Positions 1 to 9,857 of a DNA stretch of 64,000 nucleotides are shown in pieces; within the stretch, counting starts at the first letter, position 1, and each line of letters begins with the position of its first letter. The translations under genes were made by a program, and so were the position numbers. Below the pieces are notes generated by a model. It was not told the origin of the DNA. It did not search any database and worked only from the letters and a program-made list of their open reading frames with translations. Origin of the DNA: Clostridiaceae bacterium (GTDB lineage: Bacteria > Bacillota > Clostridia > Clostridiales > Clostridiaceae). The stretch is from positions 930,001-994,000 of the forward strand of contig CABIZX010000001.1 of assembly GCA_902363375.1 (NCBI GenBank). Direction: 5' to 3'.

Positions 1-882
1 GGAGTTCAATATATGAGAGCTTTCAATGCAATTGCAAATGGAGGATATTTAATACCTCCTCACTTAATGAAGGAAGTAACTCATTATGATGATAATAATG
101 AGGTAGTAGTCGATGAAACTTATAATATAGAGAAGAAACAACAATTTACTCCAGAAGCTATGCAGGAGATGAGATTACATCTAGAACAAGTAGTTGGTAC
201 AGGTGGAGGATCAAAAGCAAAGATAGATGGATATAGAATTGCAGGTAAAACAGGTACAGCACAAAAGGTAGATACTGTTAGGGGTGGTTATGCAGCTGGT
301 AAATATCTGGCTTCCTTTGCTGGTATGGCACCAGCAGATAATCCAAAGTATACAGTGTTTGTATCTATAGATGAACCAAATCCATCTTTATACTATGCTG
401 GACAAATCGCAGCTCCAGTAGGGCAAAAATTATTTAATGATTTATTTAATTATAGTGAAATGAAACCTGATGGAAGTTACATGGAAGCAGATGAAAGCTT
501 AAAAGCAGACGTGATTGTACCAGAAGTTAGAGGATTGTCAATTGCTGATGCTAAAAAAGCAATAACTGATGCAGGGTTAACCATTAGAGTAGAAGGTAGT
601 GGCGAAACTGTTACAGACATAAATCCTAAACCAGGATTTACTCTTAAAGAAGGAAAGGAAATAATTCTATATGCAGGGAAAGCTAAAGGAAATGCAGATA
701 CTGTTGTAATTCCTGATTTAAAAGGTTTTACAAAGGAAAGCATTACTAAGCTTTTCAATGATCTAGGCTTAAAGAGTGAGTTTGTAGGTGAAGGATTGGT
801 AGTAGAACAAAGTATTTCACCGGGACAAGAAATTAAAAAAGGAACCACAGTAACCTTTCATCTAGGCACCTTAGCAGATTAG
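1..882 (+). CDS. PASTA-domain penicillin-binding protein (SpoVD/FtsI type), C-terminal part
   Basis: This is the 3' end of a class B transpeptidase that cross-links peptidoglycan at the division or sporulation septum. The reading frame is open to the first base (codons GVQY precede the first ATG at 13), so the N-terminal part, including the SxxK serine, lies outside the window. The KTG triad (KTGTAQK) is encoded at nt 247-267. Two PASTA repeats follow, roughly nt 511-690 and 703-870, each with the VP/IP-D/E-L/V-x-G start. It heads the murE-murF-mraY-spoVE cluster, as spoVD/pbpB does in Bacillus and clostridia. Whether it is the vegetative FtsI or the sporulation SpoVD enzyme cannot be decided from this fragment. 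Confidence 0.9.
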   Translation, partial: GVQYMRAFNAIANGGYLIPPHLMKEVTHYDDNNEVVVDETYNIEKKQQFTPEAMQEMRLHLEQVVGTGGGSKAKIDGYRIAGKTGTAQKVDTVRGGYAAGKYLASFAGMAPADNPKYTVFVSIDEPNPSLYYAGQIAAPVGQKLFNDLFNYSEMKPDGSYMEADESLKADVIVPEVRGLSIADAKKAITDAGLTIRVEGSGETVTDINPKPGFTLKEGKEIILYAGKAKGNADTVVIPDLKGFTKESITKLFNDLGLKSEFVGEGLVVEQSISPGQEIKKGTTVTFHLGTLAD

Positions 883-961
883 ATATAAAAACTGTCTAAG
901 ACTTCTACAGGATTAAATATTATGTATATTTCCACAGGTTATCAGGATTAAATCATAAATT

Positions 962-1000
962 ATCCGGTAGTTACAGTTTGACTTGTGCTACCGGATTTTA
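962..1000 (+). terminator. Possible weak terminator after the PBP gene
   Basis: A 9-bp perfect stem (ATCCGGTAG at 962-970 with CTACCGGAT at 988-996) encloses a 17-nt loop and is followed by only four T. The long loop and short T tract make termination partial at best, so murE may still be read from upstream. Upstream, the 11-mer CAGGATTAAAT occurs twice (908-918 and 943-953), meaning unknown. Confidence 0.4.
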
Positions 1001-1097
1001 TATGCTATAAGGTATAAAATCTAAATTTTAGGCTATGTTTTAATTAGTATTACCATTTGTTAATATTAGTAAAGAGTATTTTAAGGATGTGATTGAA

Positions 1098-2546
1098 ATG
1101 AAAATAGAAGATTTATTAAAGGGAGTAAGCCATACAAAATTAAGCGGAAATGAAGATATAGAGATAAGTAATTTACAATATGATAGCAGGAAAATAAAAA
1201 GCGGGGATATATTTTTTGCAATAAGTGGCTTTAATGTGGATGGACATAATTTTATATCAAAGGCTATAGAAAATGGTGCTAAAGCAGTGGTAGTTGAAAA
1301 AGATATACCTATGATTAATGAAATAACATATATAAGAGTTGAAAATGGAAGAAGAGCATTGTCAGTGGCAGCTTCGAATTTTTACAATAAACCAAGTGAA
1401 AAGATGAAGATTATAGGTGTAACTGGCACAAATGGAAAGACTACCTCTGCATTTATGTTAAAGGGAATATTAGAAGCTAAGGGGTATAAGGTAGGTTTAA
1501 TAGGTACAATAGCTAATTATATAGGAGATAGAGAGATTCATACAGAGAAGACGACACCAGAATCTTTAGAGCTTCAGCGACTTTTTAGTGAAATGGTAGA
1601 GAATAATATAGATTATTGTGTTATGGAGGTTTCATCTCATTCTTTAGAATTAGATAGAGTTTATGGAATAGAATTTTCACAAGGAATATTTACAAATTTA
1701 ACTCAAGATCACTTAGATTTCCATAAAACATTTGAAAATTATTTTAATGCAAAAAGCAAGTTATTTAAAATGAGTAGACACTCTATAATAAATATAGATG
1801 ATTCTTATGGAGTACAACTTCTTGAAAAGATAAATTCTAAAGTGACTACTTACTCTATTGAAAGAGAAAGTGACTTGAAAGGCTTTAATATTGATTTAGA
1901 ATCTACAGGAATTATATTTAATTTACAAGTGAATAAGAAGGTTTATGAGTTAAAGTTGCCTATACCAGGTAGATACAACGTTTATAATGCATTGGGATGT
2001 ATTGGAGCAGCGTTAGATGAAGGAATAGATATGGAAGATATCATAGATGGACTTTCTAAGGTTACTGTACCAGGAAGATGTGAGAATTTAACTCTAGGAA
2101 TGGATTTAGGATTTCAAGTAATTAGAGATTATTCCCATACCCCTGATAGCCTAAAAAATATATTGGAAAACCTTAGAGAATTGACTAAAGGTAAATTAAT
2201 ATGTGTATTTGGATGTGGTGGCGATAGAGATAAGACTAAGAGGCCTATTATGGGAGATATAGGTACAGAACTAAGTGATATGGCTATAATAACCTCAGAC
2301 AATCCAAGAAGTGAAGATCCTTATATGATATTAGAAGATATTAAGGCAGGAGTTAAGAAATCCAATTATAAACTTATTGAAAATAGAAAAGAAGCCATAA
2401 GAGCAGCCTTACTCCTAGCTAAAAAAGATGATATTATAGTAATTGCAGGAAAAGGACATGAAACTTATCAAATCCTTCAAAATGGAACTATTCATTTTGA
2501 TGAAAAGGAAGTAGTATTAGAATTGATAGAGGAGTTGGGGCTTTAG
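1098..2546 (+). CDS. murE: UDP-MurNAc-L-Ala-D-Glu:meso-diaminopimelate ligase MurE
   Basis: This ATP-dependent cytoplasmic ligase adds the third residue of the peptidoglycan stem peptide. The ATP loop GTNGKTT is near residue 110. DNPRSEDP, the motif that selects meso-diaminopimelate, starts at residue 401, so this cell wall is predicted to be DAP-type; dapF in the same window agrees. An in-frame GTG at 1089 would add three residues, but the AAGGA at 1083-1087 sits 10 nt before the ATG at 1098 and only one base before the GTG, so I chose the ATG (482 aa, the usual length). The stop codon abuts the murF start, so translation is likely coupled. Confidence 0.95.
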   Translation: MKIEDLLKGVSHTKLSGNEDIEISNLQYDSRKIKSGDIFFAISGFNVDGHNFISKAIENGAKAVVVEKDIPMINEITYIRVENGRRALSVAASNFYNKPSEKMKIIGVTGTNGKTTSAFMLKGILEAKGYKVGLIGTIANYIGDREIHTEKTTPESLELQRLFSEMVENNIDYCVMEVSSHSLELDRVYGIEFSQGIFTNLTQDHLDFHKTFENYFNAKSKLFKMSRHSIINIDDSYGVQLLEKINSKVTTYSIERESDLKGFNIDLESTGIIFNLQVNKKVYELKLPIPGRYNVYNALGCIGAALDEGIDMEDIIDGLSKVTVPGRCENLTLGMDLGFQVIRDYSHTPDSLKNILENLRELTKGKLICVFGCGGDRDKTKRPIMGDIGTELSDMAIITSDNPRSEDPYMILEDIKAGVKKSNYKLIENRKEAIRAALLLAKKDDIIVIAGKGHETYQILQNGTIHFDEKEVVLELIEELGL

Positions 2547-3920
2547 ATGGAAACTATAAGATTAAAGGAAATAGCTGGAGCTATATCAGGAGAAATTTTG
2601 ATTAAAGGATCTACGGAAGAATTTTCAAATGTGACCATAGATAGTAGAAAGGTTTCTAAGGGAGATATTTTTATAGCTATTAAGGGAGAGAATTTTGATG
2701 GACATAAATTTGTAAAGGGAGCCGTAGATAGTGGCGCAAAGCTTTGCATAATACATGATAAAACTATTTGTGAAAATTTAAATGAAGAAGATATATCTAT
2801 AATTTTAGTAAATGATACTAAAAGAGCACTTCTTGATTTAGCAAGTTATTATATAAGTACACTAAATATAAAAGTGGTAGGAATTACAGGCTCTACAGGA
2901 AAGACTTCAACTAAAGATTTAATGGCTGCAGCTCTTAGTGAAAGATATAAAGTGTTTAAAACACAGGGAAATTTTAATAATGATATTGGACTGCCTTTAA
3001 TGATATTTAAGTTAGATAGAACTCATGAAGTTGCTATACTAGAGATGGGAATGAGTAATTTAGGAGAGATAGATACTCTAGCAAAGGTAGCAAAGCCATC
3101 TATAGGAGTTATAACGAATATAGGAACATCGCATTTAGAAAACTTGAAAACTAGAGAAAATATTTTAAAAGCTAAATTGGAGATAACAAACAATTTTACT
3201 AAGGATAATGTATTAGTTATTAATGCAGATAATGATATGCTTCAAGATTATTACACAGAAAAATATAAAATTGTAAAAATTGGTATAGATAATGATTATA
3301 ATTTTAAAGGTTGTAGAATAATTATAAATAAGGACAGTATAGAGTTTGGTGTAAAGGAAAATGGAAATGAGTCAGATGCTACTATAAAAGTACCGGTGCC
3401 AGGGAAACACAATGTGCTTAATTCATTATTGGCAATAGCTGTTGCTAGAGAATTAAACGTTACATATGAAGAAATACAAAGGGGCATGCATAACTTAGAA
3501 GCTACATCTATGAGATTAGATGTTATAAAGGTAAATAATTATACTATAATAAACGATGCTTATAATGCTAGTCCAGATTCTATGGAGGCTGCACTTGATG
3601 TTTTAAAACAATATAATGGGAGGAAAATAGCCATTCTTGGAACTATGAAAGAATTGGGAGATGATTCTCCTAGAGCTCATGAGCAAGTGGGAGCTTATAC
3701 AAAATCTAGCGGCGTTGACTTATTATTTACTTTGGGGGAATTTAATGATAGCTTTAAAAGAGGATATGGAAGTAAGAACTTTGTGGCTTTTAATTCCATG
3801 GAAAAGCTAATATGTGAACTAAAGAAAGTGATAAAAGAAGGCGATGTTTTGCTAATAAAAGCATCAAGATCTATGAAATTTGAAAATATAATTCAAGAAT
3901 TACAAAAGAAAAACATATAG
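2547..3920 (+). CDS. murF: UDP-MurNAc-tripeptide:D-alanyl-D-alanine ligase MurF
   Basis: MurF joins D-Ala-D-Ala to the UDP-MurNAc tripeptide, the last cytoplasmic step of the peptidoglycan precursor. The 457-aa protein has the N-terminal Mur ligase substrate domain, the ATP loop GSTGKTSTK near residue 115, an N-F-N-N-D-I-G-P/L-type central motif, and the [11 protein letters not shown] segment typical of MurF in the C-terminal half. The ATG directly follows the murE stop with no spacer, and its ribosome site (GAGG near 2531) lies inside murE, implying coupled translation of the two ligases. Confidence 0.95.
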   Translation: METIRLKEIAGAISGEILIKGSTEEFSNVTIDSRKVSKGDIFIAIKGENFDGHKFVKGAVDSGAKLCIIHDKTICENLNEEDISIILVNDTKRALLDLASYYISTLNIKVVGITGSTGKTSTKDLMAAALSERYKVFKTQGNFNNDIGLPLMIFKLDRTHEVAILEMGMSNLGEIDTLAKVAKPSIGVITNIGTSHLENLKTRENILKAKLEITNNFTKDNVLVINADNDMLQDYYTEKYKIVKIGIDNDYNFKGCRIIINKDSIEFGVKENGNESDATIKVPVPGKHNVLNSLLAIAVARELNVTYEEIQRGMHNLEATSMRLDVIKVNNYTIINDAYNASPDSMEAALDVLKQYNGRKIAILGTMKELGDDSPRAHEQVGAYTKSSGVDLLFTLGEFNDSFKRGYGSKNFVAFNSMEKLICELKKVIKEGDVLLIKASRSMKFENIIQELQKKNI

Positions 3921-3933
3921 GGAGGGATGGAAT

Positions 3934-4890
3934 ATGAATAAGTTAATATATTCTGTTTTAGTAGCATTTATAATATCTTTTGCAATAGCACCATTTATAA
4001 TACCAATACTGCACAAGTTAAAATTTGGACAGAACATCAGAGAAGATGGTCCACAAAGCCATTTAAAAAAGCAAGGTACACCAACTATGGGTGGAATAAT
4101 TTTTATTATTTCTACTTGTATTACTATGATATTAATGGTTAGAAATCCTAATGACGAGGCTATGCTTGCACTATATGCTCTTATAGCATTTGGAGCAATT
4201 GGATTTTTAGATGATGCTCTAAAGATAATTAAAAAGAAAAACGAAGGACTTAAAAGCTATCAAAAAATGTTACTTCTTGTGATAGTATCTATAATATTTG
4301 GATATTATGCAAAGGATAAAATAGGAACAGATATAATGATACCTTTCCTAGGAACATTAACTTGGGATTTAAAAGTGCTGTTTATACCTTTTATAGTAGT
4401 ATATTTTGCAGCAGTTACCAATGCTGTAAATCTTACAGATGGATTAGATGGGCTTTGTAGTTCAGTAACGATTTTAGTTATGACATTCTTTGCTCTTGTA
4501 AGTTATGGAATGGGATATTATACCTTGGCAATTTTCTGTGGAATTTTAGCAGGTGCTATACTTGGATTCTTAAAATATAATTCTTATCCAGCACAAACCT
4601 TTATGGGTGACGGAGGATCATTGGCTTTAGGAGGAGCTGTTGCAGCTATTGCTATGATATTAAAGCTAGAACTTATAGTAATCATAGTTGGAGGAATATA
4701 TCTAATAGAAACTTTATCTGTAATTATCCAAGTTGCATCCTTTAAGCTTACAGGAAAAAGGGTATTTAAAATGGCACCGTTGCATCACCATTTTGAATTA
4801 AAGGGATGGCATGAAAGTAAAATAGTAGCCGTATTTTCAATTGTAACAGTTATACTATGTTTAATAGGATTCCTTGCACTAACTTATTAA
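3934..4890 (+). CDS. mraY: Phospho-MurNAc-pentapeptide transferase MraY
   Basis: This integral membrane enzyme moves phospho-MurNAc-pentapeptide to undecaprenyl phosphate, making lipid I. The 318 aa contain about ten hydrophobic segments and the family's signature motifs: an early cytoplasmic loop with PTMGG, the aspartate pair in GFLDDALK, the NLTDGLDGL motif and the [11 protein letters not shown] loop near the C terminus. It is preceded by GGAGGG at 3921-3926. It follows murF by 13 nt and is followed by a SEDS glycosyltransferase, so the cluster covers precursor synthesis through polymerisation. murG is not between mraY and ftsQ as in Bacillus. Confidence 0.96.
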   Translation: MNKLIYSVLVAFIISFAIAPFIIPILHKLKFGQNIREDGPQSHLKKQGTPTMGGIIFIISTCITMILMVRNPNDEAMLALYALIAFGAIGFLDDALKIIKKKNEGLKSYQKMLLLVIVSIIFGYYAKDKIGTDIMIPFLGTLTWDLKVLFIPFIVVYFAAVTNAVNLTDGLDGLCSSVTILVMTFFALVSYGMGYYTLAIFCGILAGAILGFLKYNSYPAQTFMGDGGSLALGGAVAAIAMILKLELIVIIVGGIYLIETLSVIIQVASFKLTGKRVFKMAPLHHHFELKGWHESKIVAVFSIVTVILCLIGFLALTY

Positions 4891-4912
4891 AATGGCATAG
4901 GAGGAATTTAGT

Positions 4913-6022
4913 ATGAAAAAACCCAAAATGAAATTGGGAGATGTAGACTTTTTACTCTTTGCTGTAATTATTATGTTAGTTACAGTTGGAGTTGTAATGG
5001 TATATAGTGCTAGCTCATATTTTTCAGCTTTTAAATATGATGATGCAGAGTACTTCTTATGGAAGCAACTTCAATGGGCTGGACTTGGACTTGTTGGAAT
5101 GATGATCACATTAAATATTGATTATCATAAGTATAAAAAATATACTAGAATTTTGATAATCTTTACTTTTATAGCCCTTTGTTTGGTTTTCTTATTTGCA
5201 CCAGTAAAGGGAGCTCAACGTTGGATTAGGCTGGGGCCTTTATCTTTTCAACCATCAGAGATTGCAAAATATGTGGTAGTACTGTTTATAGCAAAGAATA
5301 TATCAAATAATCCTCAAAATATAAAAAAGTTTTGGAAAGGTGTAGTTCCTAATCTTTTCTTTGCAGCATTTATAGCTGGTATGATTCTCCTAGAGAAGAA
5401 TCTTAGCATTGCCACAGTTACCATGGTAGTTAGTCTTATAATGTTATTTGTAGCTGGAACTAAAATTGCACATATGGGAAGCCTTATTGGAGCAGTAGGA
5501 GCACTTGGAGTTACGTTCATATTGATAGAACCATATAGAATGAGAAGACTTCTTAGCTTTACAAATCCATGGAGTGACTCTCAAGGAGATGGATATCAAT
5601 TAGTACAATCTCTACTAGCTTTAGGATCTGGAGGTCTTACTGGAGTTGGAATAGGACAATCAAGACAAAAGTGTTTCTATATTCCAGAGCCACATAATGA
5701 TTTTATATTATCAGTTATAGGTGAAGAGTTAGGATTTATAGGTTGTGCTTTTATAATAATATTGTTTTTATTATTTTTATGGAGAGGAGTTATTGCGGCT
5801 TCTAAAGCTAAAGACATGTATGGTTCTTTACTAGCTACTGGAATAACTTCTGTAGTAGTTATTCAAAGTTTAATAAATATTGCTGTTGTTACAGGTTCTA
5901 TGCCAGTAACTGGAGTTCCTTTACCTTTCATAAGCTATGGAGGTTCGTCGCTGGTAATTAATATGTTATTTATGGGAATACTACTTAATATAACTCGGCA
6001 AAATAATAAGAAAATCTCGTAA
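4913..6022 (+). CDS. spoVE: SEDS-family peptidoglycan glycosyltransferase SpoVE/FtsW
   Basis: This is a polytopic SEDS protein, the lipid II polymerase that works with the class B PBP at septa. It has 369 aa with about ten TM segments. Hallmarks are the VMVYSASS segment after the first TM helix, KGAQRWI...FQPSE in the large loop, and the C-terminal GVPLPFISYGGSS signature. Gene position next to mraY and the upstream PBP matches spoVE of Bacillus; in clostridia the same locus may serve both vegetative division (FtsW) and cortex synthesis (SpoVE), so the symbol is by synteny. It ends in a very strong terminator whose 5' arm begins at the stop codon. Confidence 0.9.
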   Translation: MKKPKMKLGDVDFLLFAVIIMLVTVGVVMVYSASSYFSAFKYDDAEYFLWKQLQWAGLGLVGMMITLNIDYHKYKKYTRILIIFTFIALCLVFLFAPVKGAQRWIRLGPLSFQPSEIAKYVVVLFIAKNISNNPQNIKKFWKGVVPNLFFAAFIAGMILLEKNLSIATVTMVVSLIMLFVAGTKIAHMGSLIGAVGALGVTFILIEPYRMRRLLSFTNPWSDSQGDGYQLVQSLLALGSGGLTGVGIGQSRQKCFYIPEPHNDFILSVIGEELGFIGCAFIIILFLLFLWRGVIAASKAKDMYGSLLATGITSVVVIQSLINIAVVTGSMPVTGVPLPFISYGGSSLVINMLFMGILLNITRQNNKKIS

Positions 6023-6069
6023 AATAATACGACTGAAAATAATTTGTATTTTCAGTCGTATTATTTTTA
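6021..6069 (+). terminator. Strong intrinsic terminator after spoVE
   Basis: A perfect 20-bp stem (6021-6040 with 6048-6067), a 7-nt loop and a T tract. Its left arm overlaps the last two bases of the spoVE stop codon. The arms are so symmetric that A-rich bases precede it, so it could also act on - strand transcripts. It isolates the mur/spoVE unit from ftsQ. Confidence 0.9.
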
Positions 6070-6313
6070 TATATTTAATTATTTTTATACATTTACACTA
6101 AATATAATTAACAAAGTTTACGTATATTAAAATAAGTGAGCAATGAAAAGTTATTTATAGTTTAATAACATATAAAGTATAATAAATATAATATATTAAA
6201 TTATAAAATTTAGTATATCAAATAAACATTAAAATTTTAATAAAAATAAGTCTATAAAGTTAATTAAAGTAATTAATATTTAATATTTTTGTAATGAATT
6301 TAGACTATAAAAA
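6070..6313. other. AT-rich intergenic stretch, no gene seen
   Basis: About 240 bases of extremely AT-rich sequence between the spoVE terminator and the ftsQ promoter candidate. I see no open frame with a ribosome site, no RNA-like GC island and no strong inverted repeat. Confidence 0.6.
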
Positions 6314-6322
6314 TGTTATGAT
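6314..6322 (+). promoter_or_regulatory. Candidate extended -10 promoter for ftsQ
   Basis: TGTTATGAT is an extended -10 element (TG-n-TATGAT) about 55 nt upstream of the ftsQ start and downstream of the strong spoVE terminator, where a promoter is needed. No good -35 hexamer is visible. Confidence 0.4.
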
Positions 6323-6377
6323 ATAAGGTGTATTAATCTAATTTTATGTTTATATATTGTAATTTGGTGGTGAAAAT

Positions 6378-7178
6378 GTGGCAAAAAAAATTAAACAGAA
6401 TTATGGTAATTATATTATAGATAATAAAGAAAATATATTAAAACGAAAGAAAAAGATTATTAGATTAAAAAGAACTATAATATTATTTATAGTGTTGGTA
6501 TCTATATTAATAACCTTAGCATTGACTTTACCTACATTTAATTTGTCAGAAATTTTAGTTAGCGGTTTAACAAACTTATCAGAAGAGAATATTAAAACAG
6601 CTACAAAGCTGGAACTAGGCACTAATATTTTTAAAATAAAAACTAAAAAAATAGAAAAAGAGATAGTGAAAAATCCGTATATTTTAAAGGTTGATATTAA
6701 TAGAAAATATCCTAATAAGATTTCTATTAATGTTCAGGAAAGGAATATTGCTTTTTATACTGCAGTATCTGATGGTTTTTATATAATTGATGATGAAGGA
6801 ATAGTTTTAGAAAAAAAGGATTCTATTGAAGGTATAATAGCTTTAAGAATCGAAGGTATTAATGAAGCAAATTTAAAGATAGGTGAAAAAATTAAAGATA
6901 TAGACGAAGATAAAATTGAGGCAGTTTGTAATATATATAATTTTTTAAAAGAAAAGAACATGTTTGAAAAATACAACATATCAAAATTAGAGATTAACGA
7001 TTTTGTAGACTTAAGATTATATGTAAATAATTTATACATAGAACTTGGAACTATTGATAAAGTTAATGGCAAGATTGCTAAAGGCTTTAGCATAATTGAG
7101 AGTGCGAATCTTGCTAAGGTAAAGGGATATATTGATGTTAGCTTTGAAGGAAATCCTGTTATATATAAGGAGAAGTAA
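6378..7178 (+). CDS. ftsQ: Cell division protein FtsQ/DivIB
   Basis: This bitopic divisome protein links septal peptidoglycan synthases with FtsL/FtsB-type partners. The 266 aa start with a very basic cytoplasmic tail (about residues 1-30), then one TM helix (about 31-52), then an extracytoplasmic POTRA domain beginning FNLSEILVSG and a beta domain. The GTG at 6378 has GGTGG seven bases upstream; the ATG two bases earlier is in another frame. It is unlinked by transcription from the mur genes because of the terminator at 6021-6069, and is followed by the DUF881 cluster rather than ftsA/ftsZ. Confidence 0.85.
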   Translation: MAKKIKQNYGNYIIDNKENILKRKKKIIRLKRTIILFIVLVSILITLALTLPTFNLSEILVSGLTNLSEENIKTATKLELGTNIFKIKTKKIEKEIVKNPYILKVDINRKYPNKISINVQERNIAFYTAVSDGFYIIDDEGIVLEKKDSIEGIIALRIEGINEANLKIGEKIKDIDEDKIEAVCNIYNFLKEKNMFEKYNISKLEINDFVDLRLYVNNLYIELGTIDKVNGKIAKGFSIIESANLAKVKGYIDVSFEGNPVIYKEK

Positions 7179-7244
7179 AAGCTCACCAAATTTGTATGAT
7201 GATGCATGGATAATATTATGAATTTTTATTGGGAGGTAGGATAA

Positions 7245-7961
7245 GTGAAAAGTATTTTTTCCAAGTTGTGTATGGGACTTATATTTTTAATGTTTGGATT
7301 TGTTATAATAACTCAGCTAAATACAGTAGAAAATCAAAGTGTAAATAAGGTTGATAATTCTCAAACTCCAGAAATATTATTAGAAAATGAACAGTTGAAA
7401 AAAGAAAAGGAAGAGTTGCAGAAATCTGTAGATGAACTTGAGGCTAAGGCCGCAGAATATGAAAAGGAAGCTGCAGAAGATACAAAGAATAAGAGAATGC
7501 TTGAAGAGTTGAATAATACTAGACTTAGAGCGGGATTAACAAATGTAGAAGGACCAGGTATTATAATATATATTAATCCTAAAACCACTGTGTTCGGAGC
7601 TCAAGCTGGATTTAGTCCCATACAAGATTTTCAATTATTAGCTATAATAAATGAGTTATATGCTGCTGGGGCTGAAGCAGTATCAATTAATGATATTAGG
7701 CTTATAGGAAATAGTAGTATAAGAACCGCAGGAAGCAGCATTAGGGTTAATAATGAAAGAATATCACCAATGGAACGTATAACAATATATGCTTTAGGAA
7801 ATAAGACTATACTAGAAGGAGCTATGGCATTTCCAGGTGCAATACCTAATGAGATAAGAACTAGCTATGATGTGTCATTTGAAACAAAGGATGAAATTAA
7901 AATTAAAAAGACTAATACGGCGGTAAAATTTGAATATATAAAAGAAGTAAAAGAAGACTAA
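7245..7961 (+). CDS. DUF881 family protein (first copy)
   Basis: Function is not established for this family. The 238-aa protein has one N-terminal TM segment (about residues 7-24), a coiled coil rich in E/K/L (about 45-85), and a globular DUF881 region with the TNVEGPGIII and AGAEAVSINDIRL segments. GTG start at 7245 with GGGAGGT seven bases upstream. It is paired with a second DUF881 gene across sbp, an arrangement common next to division genes in Firmicutes and Actinobacteria. The topology (inner-membrane anchor, coiled coil, outside domain) resembles FtsL/DivIC-like divisome parts, but that is inference. Confidence 0.8.
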   Translation: MKSIFSKLCMGLIFLMFGFVIITQLNTVENQSVNKVDNSQTPEILLENEQLKKEKEELQKSVDELEAKAAEYEKEAAEDTKNKRMLEELNNTRLRAGLTNVEGPGIIIYINPKTTVFGAQAGFSPIQDFQLLAIINELYAAGAEAVSINDIRLIGNSSIRTAGSSIRVNNERISPMERITIYALGNKTILEGAMAFPGAIPNEIRTSYDVSFETKDEIKIKKTNTAVKFEYIKEVKED

Positions 7962-7977
7962 GAGTAGGAGTGATGAA

Positions 7978-8319
7978 ATGATTGCATTAGTAGGACTTAT
8001 AATAGGAATTATATTAGGGATAGCTTTCAATATAGACTTTCCACTTAAATTATCACCATATATATCAGTTGCAATATTTGCTTGTATAGACTCTACTTTT
8101 GGGGCTATCAGAGCTACTTTAAATAAGGATTTTAGACCAGATATATTTATATCTGGATTCTTTGGAAATGCATTTCTAGCAGCAGGAATGGTTTATTTAG
8201 GAGATAAACTAGGCATACCAGTATATATTGCAGCAATTATAATATTTGGACAGAGAATATTCACAAACTTTGCTGTTATAAGAAGATTATTGATGGATAG
8301 AATAAAAACACATCATTAA
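7978..8319 (+). CDS. sbp: Small basic protein Sbp (DUF1290)
   Basis: A 113-aa membrane protein with three or four hydrophobic segments and conserved ACIDSTFGAIRA and FGQRIF...R stretches, matching the small basic protein family found beside ftsQ/divIB and DUF881 genes in Firmicutes. Its molecular role is unknown. It lies 16 nt after the first DUF881 gene and 12 nt before the second, with a good AGGAG ribosome site, so the three genes are surely one transcript. Confidence 0.85.
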   Translation: MIALVGLIIGIILGIAFNIDFPLKLSPYISVAIFACIDSTFGAIRATLNKDFRPDIFISGFFGNAFLAAGMVYLGDKLGIPVYIAAIIIFGQRIFTNFAVIRRLLMDRIKTHH

Positions 8320-8331
8320 GGAGATATTTAA

Positions 8332-9048
8332 ATGCGAGTTAATGAAGCTAATATATTTTTATTTATAGCTACCATTATCATTGGAATTTTAATAGCCATG
8401 AATATAAATTTGGGAGGACAAACTAAATTTTTAGATGTAGAGCAATATCAAAAGGCCTATGATGATAGGGCGAAGCTACAAACTGAAATAAGTAATTTAG
8501 AAGAAGAATATCTTGAATTAAATAGAAAAATTAATAAATATGAAAGAGGTAGCGAAAGTGATAGCGAAGTCAGAAAAGAGATGAGTGAGGAGCTAAGTGA
8601 AAATAAGCTTGCTTTAGGACTATCTCCTGTAGTAGGAGATGGGATTAAGATTACTTTAAGTGATTCGCCAAAAGCTACGGAATTGGGCGCAAAAGTTCCT
8701 TGGTTTATGCTGGTTCATGATTGGGATTTATCAAGAGTAATTAATGATTTAAGAACTGCAGGAGCTGAAGCCATAGCTATTAATGGTCATAGAATTATAG
8801 GTTCTACATCGAGTCTTTGTGCTGGCCCAACTATAGAAATGGGAGGAATAAAGACAATAGCTCCATTCTATATTACAGCTATTGGAAATCAAGATGTAAT
8901 AAGAAGTTTTCTAGAAAATCAAGAAAATCATATTAAGACTTTAAAGGCTAGGGATTGCTATGTTGAGATTGAATCCGTATATGATGAAAAATTACCTGCA
9001 TATAATGGAGAATTGAAAAGTGAGTATTTAAAATTAGAAGAAAAATAG
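8332..9048 (+). CDS. DUF881 family protein (second copy)
   Basis: A paralogue of the protein encoded at 7245-7961, also 238 aa: an N-terminal TM segment (about residues 7-25), a coiled coil (about 38-80) and the DUF881 domain with AGAEAIAINGHRIIG, which lines up with AGAEAVSINDIRLIG of the first copy. The two copies are clearly diverged, so this is an old duplication rather than a recent one. The ATG follows AAGGAG by eight bases. Likely role at the envelope, in division or growth, is inferred only from neighbours. Confidence 0.8.
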   Translation: MRVNEANIFLFIATIIIGILIAMNINLGGQTKFLDVEQYQKAYDDRAKLQTEISNLEEEYLELNRKINKYERGSESDSEVRKEMSEELSENKLALGLSPVVGDGIKITLSDSPKATELGAKVPWFMLVHDWDLSRVINDLRTAGAEAIAINGHRIIGSTSSLCAGPTIEMGGIKTIAPFYITAIGNQDVIRSFLENQENHIKTLKARDCYVEIESVYDEKLPAYNGELKSEYLKLEEK

Positions 9049-9173
9049 TTAAAAATAATAAAAATTTAATAATATTAAAGGTTTTTTTAATTTAATGGAG
9101 AATAAAAAAGTAGGAAGGAAATTCTATTTTGCATTAGTGACTAGATTTTACACATGAGACAGGAGGAATAAAT

Positions 9174-9842
9174 TTGTCTATTGGTGAAAACTTTATAAAA
9201 TTGAAGAGTGAGTTACCTAAAGAGGTAACATTAGTCTCAGTATCGAAAACTAGATCTATAGATGAAATACAAACTATATATGACTTAGGTGAAAGAAATT
9301 TCGGAGAGAATAAAGTACAAGAGTTAATAGAGAAATACGAAGCTTTACCTAAGGATATTAGATGGCATTTAATAGGCCATCTTCAAAGAAATAAAGTTAA
9401 ATATCTAGTTGGACGAGTTTGCTTAATACATTCCTTAGATAGTATTAGACTTTTAGAAGAAATTGAAAAGCAATTTTCAAATAAGGGTATTATTGCAGAT
9501 GTATTGATTCAAATTAACATCGGTAGAGAAGAGTCTAAGACTGGTATTATGATGGAAGATTTAGATGAACTTATAGATGCTTGTGAGAAATGCAATAATG
9601 TTAAGGTAAAGGGAATTATGGCTACGATACCTAAGGGGGATGCTAAAAGCTGTAATTATTATTTTACTAAAACTAAGGAAGTATTTGAAACCCTAAAAAC
9701 TAGAAGCTATAAAAACATCACTATGGAGATTTTATCTATGGGAATGAGTGGCGACTATAAAGAAGCTTTAAAAGTAGGATCAAATATGATCCGAATAGGT
9801 GAAGGTATTTTTGGAAAAAGAGATTATAACAAATTAAAGTAG
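9174..9842 (+). CDS. ylmE: PLP homeostasis protein YggS/YlmE
   Basis: This is a cytoplasmic pyridoxal-phosphate-binding protein of the PROSC/YggS family that controls free PLP and indirectly amino acid and keto acid pools. The 222-aa TIM-barrel has the PLP lysine in LVSVSKTR (about residue 25), followed by FGENKVQE, WHLIGHLQRNKVK and the C-terminal MGMSGDYKEAL...GSNMIRIGEGIFG phosphate-binding motif. TTG start with AGGAGG seven bases upstream. It stands just before sepF, the same order as ylmE-sepF in Bacillus. Confidence 0.93.
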   Translation: MSIGENFIKLKSELPKEVTLVSVSKTRSIDEIQTIYDLGERNFGENKVQELIEKYEALPKDIRWHLIGHLQRNKVKYLVGRVCLIHSLDSIRLLEEIEKQFSNKGIIADVLIQINIGREESKTGIMMEDLDELIDACEKCNNVKVKGIMATIPKGDAKSCNYYFTKTKEVFETLKTRSYKNITMEILSMGMSGDYKEALKVGSNMIRIGEGIFGKRDYNKLK

Positions 9843-9857
9843 GAGGAAGGTTTTATT

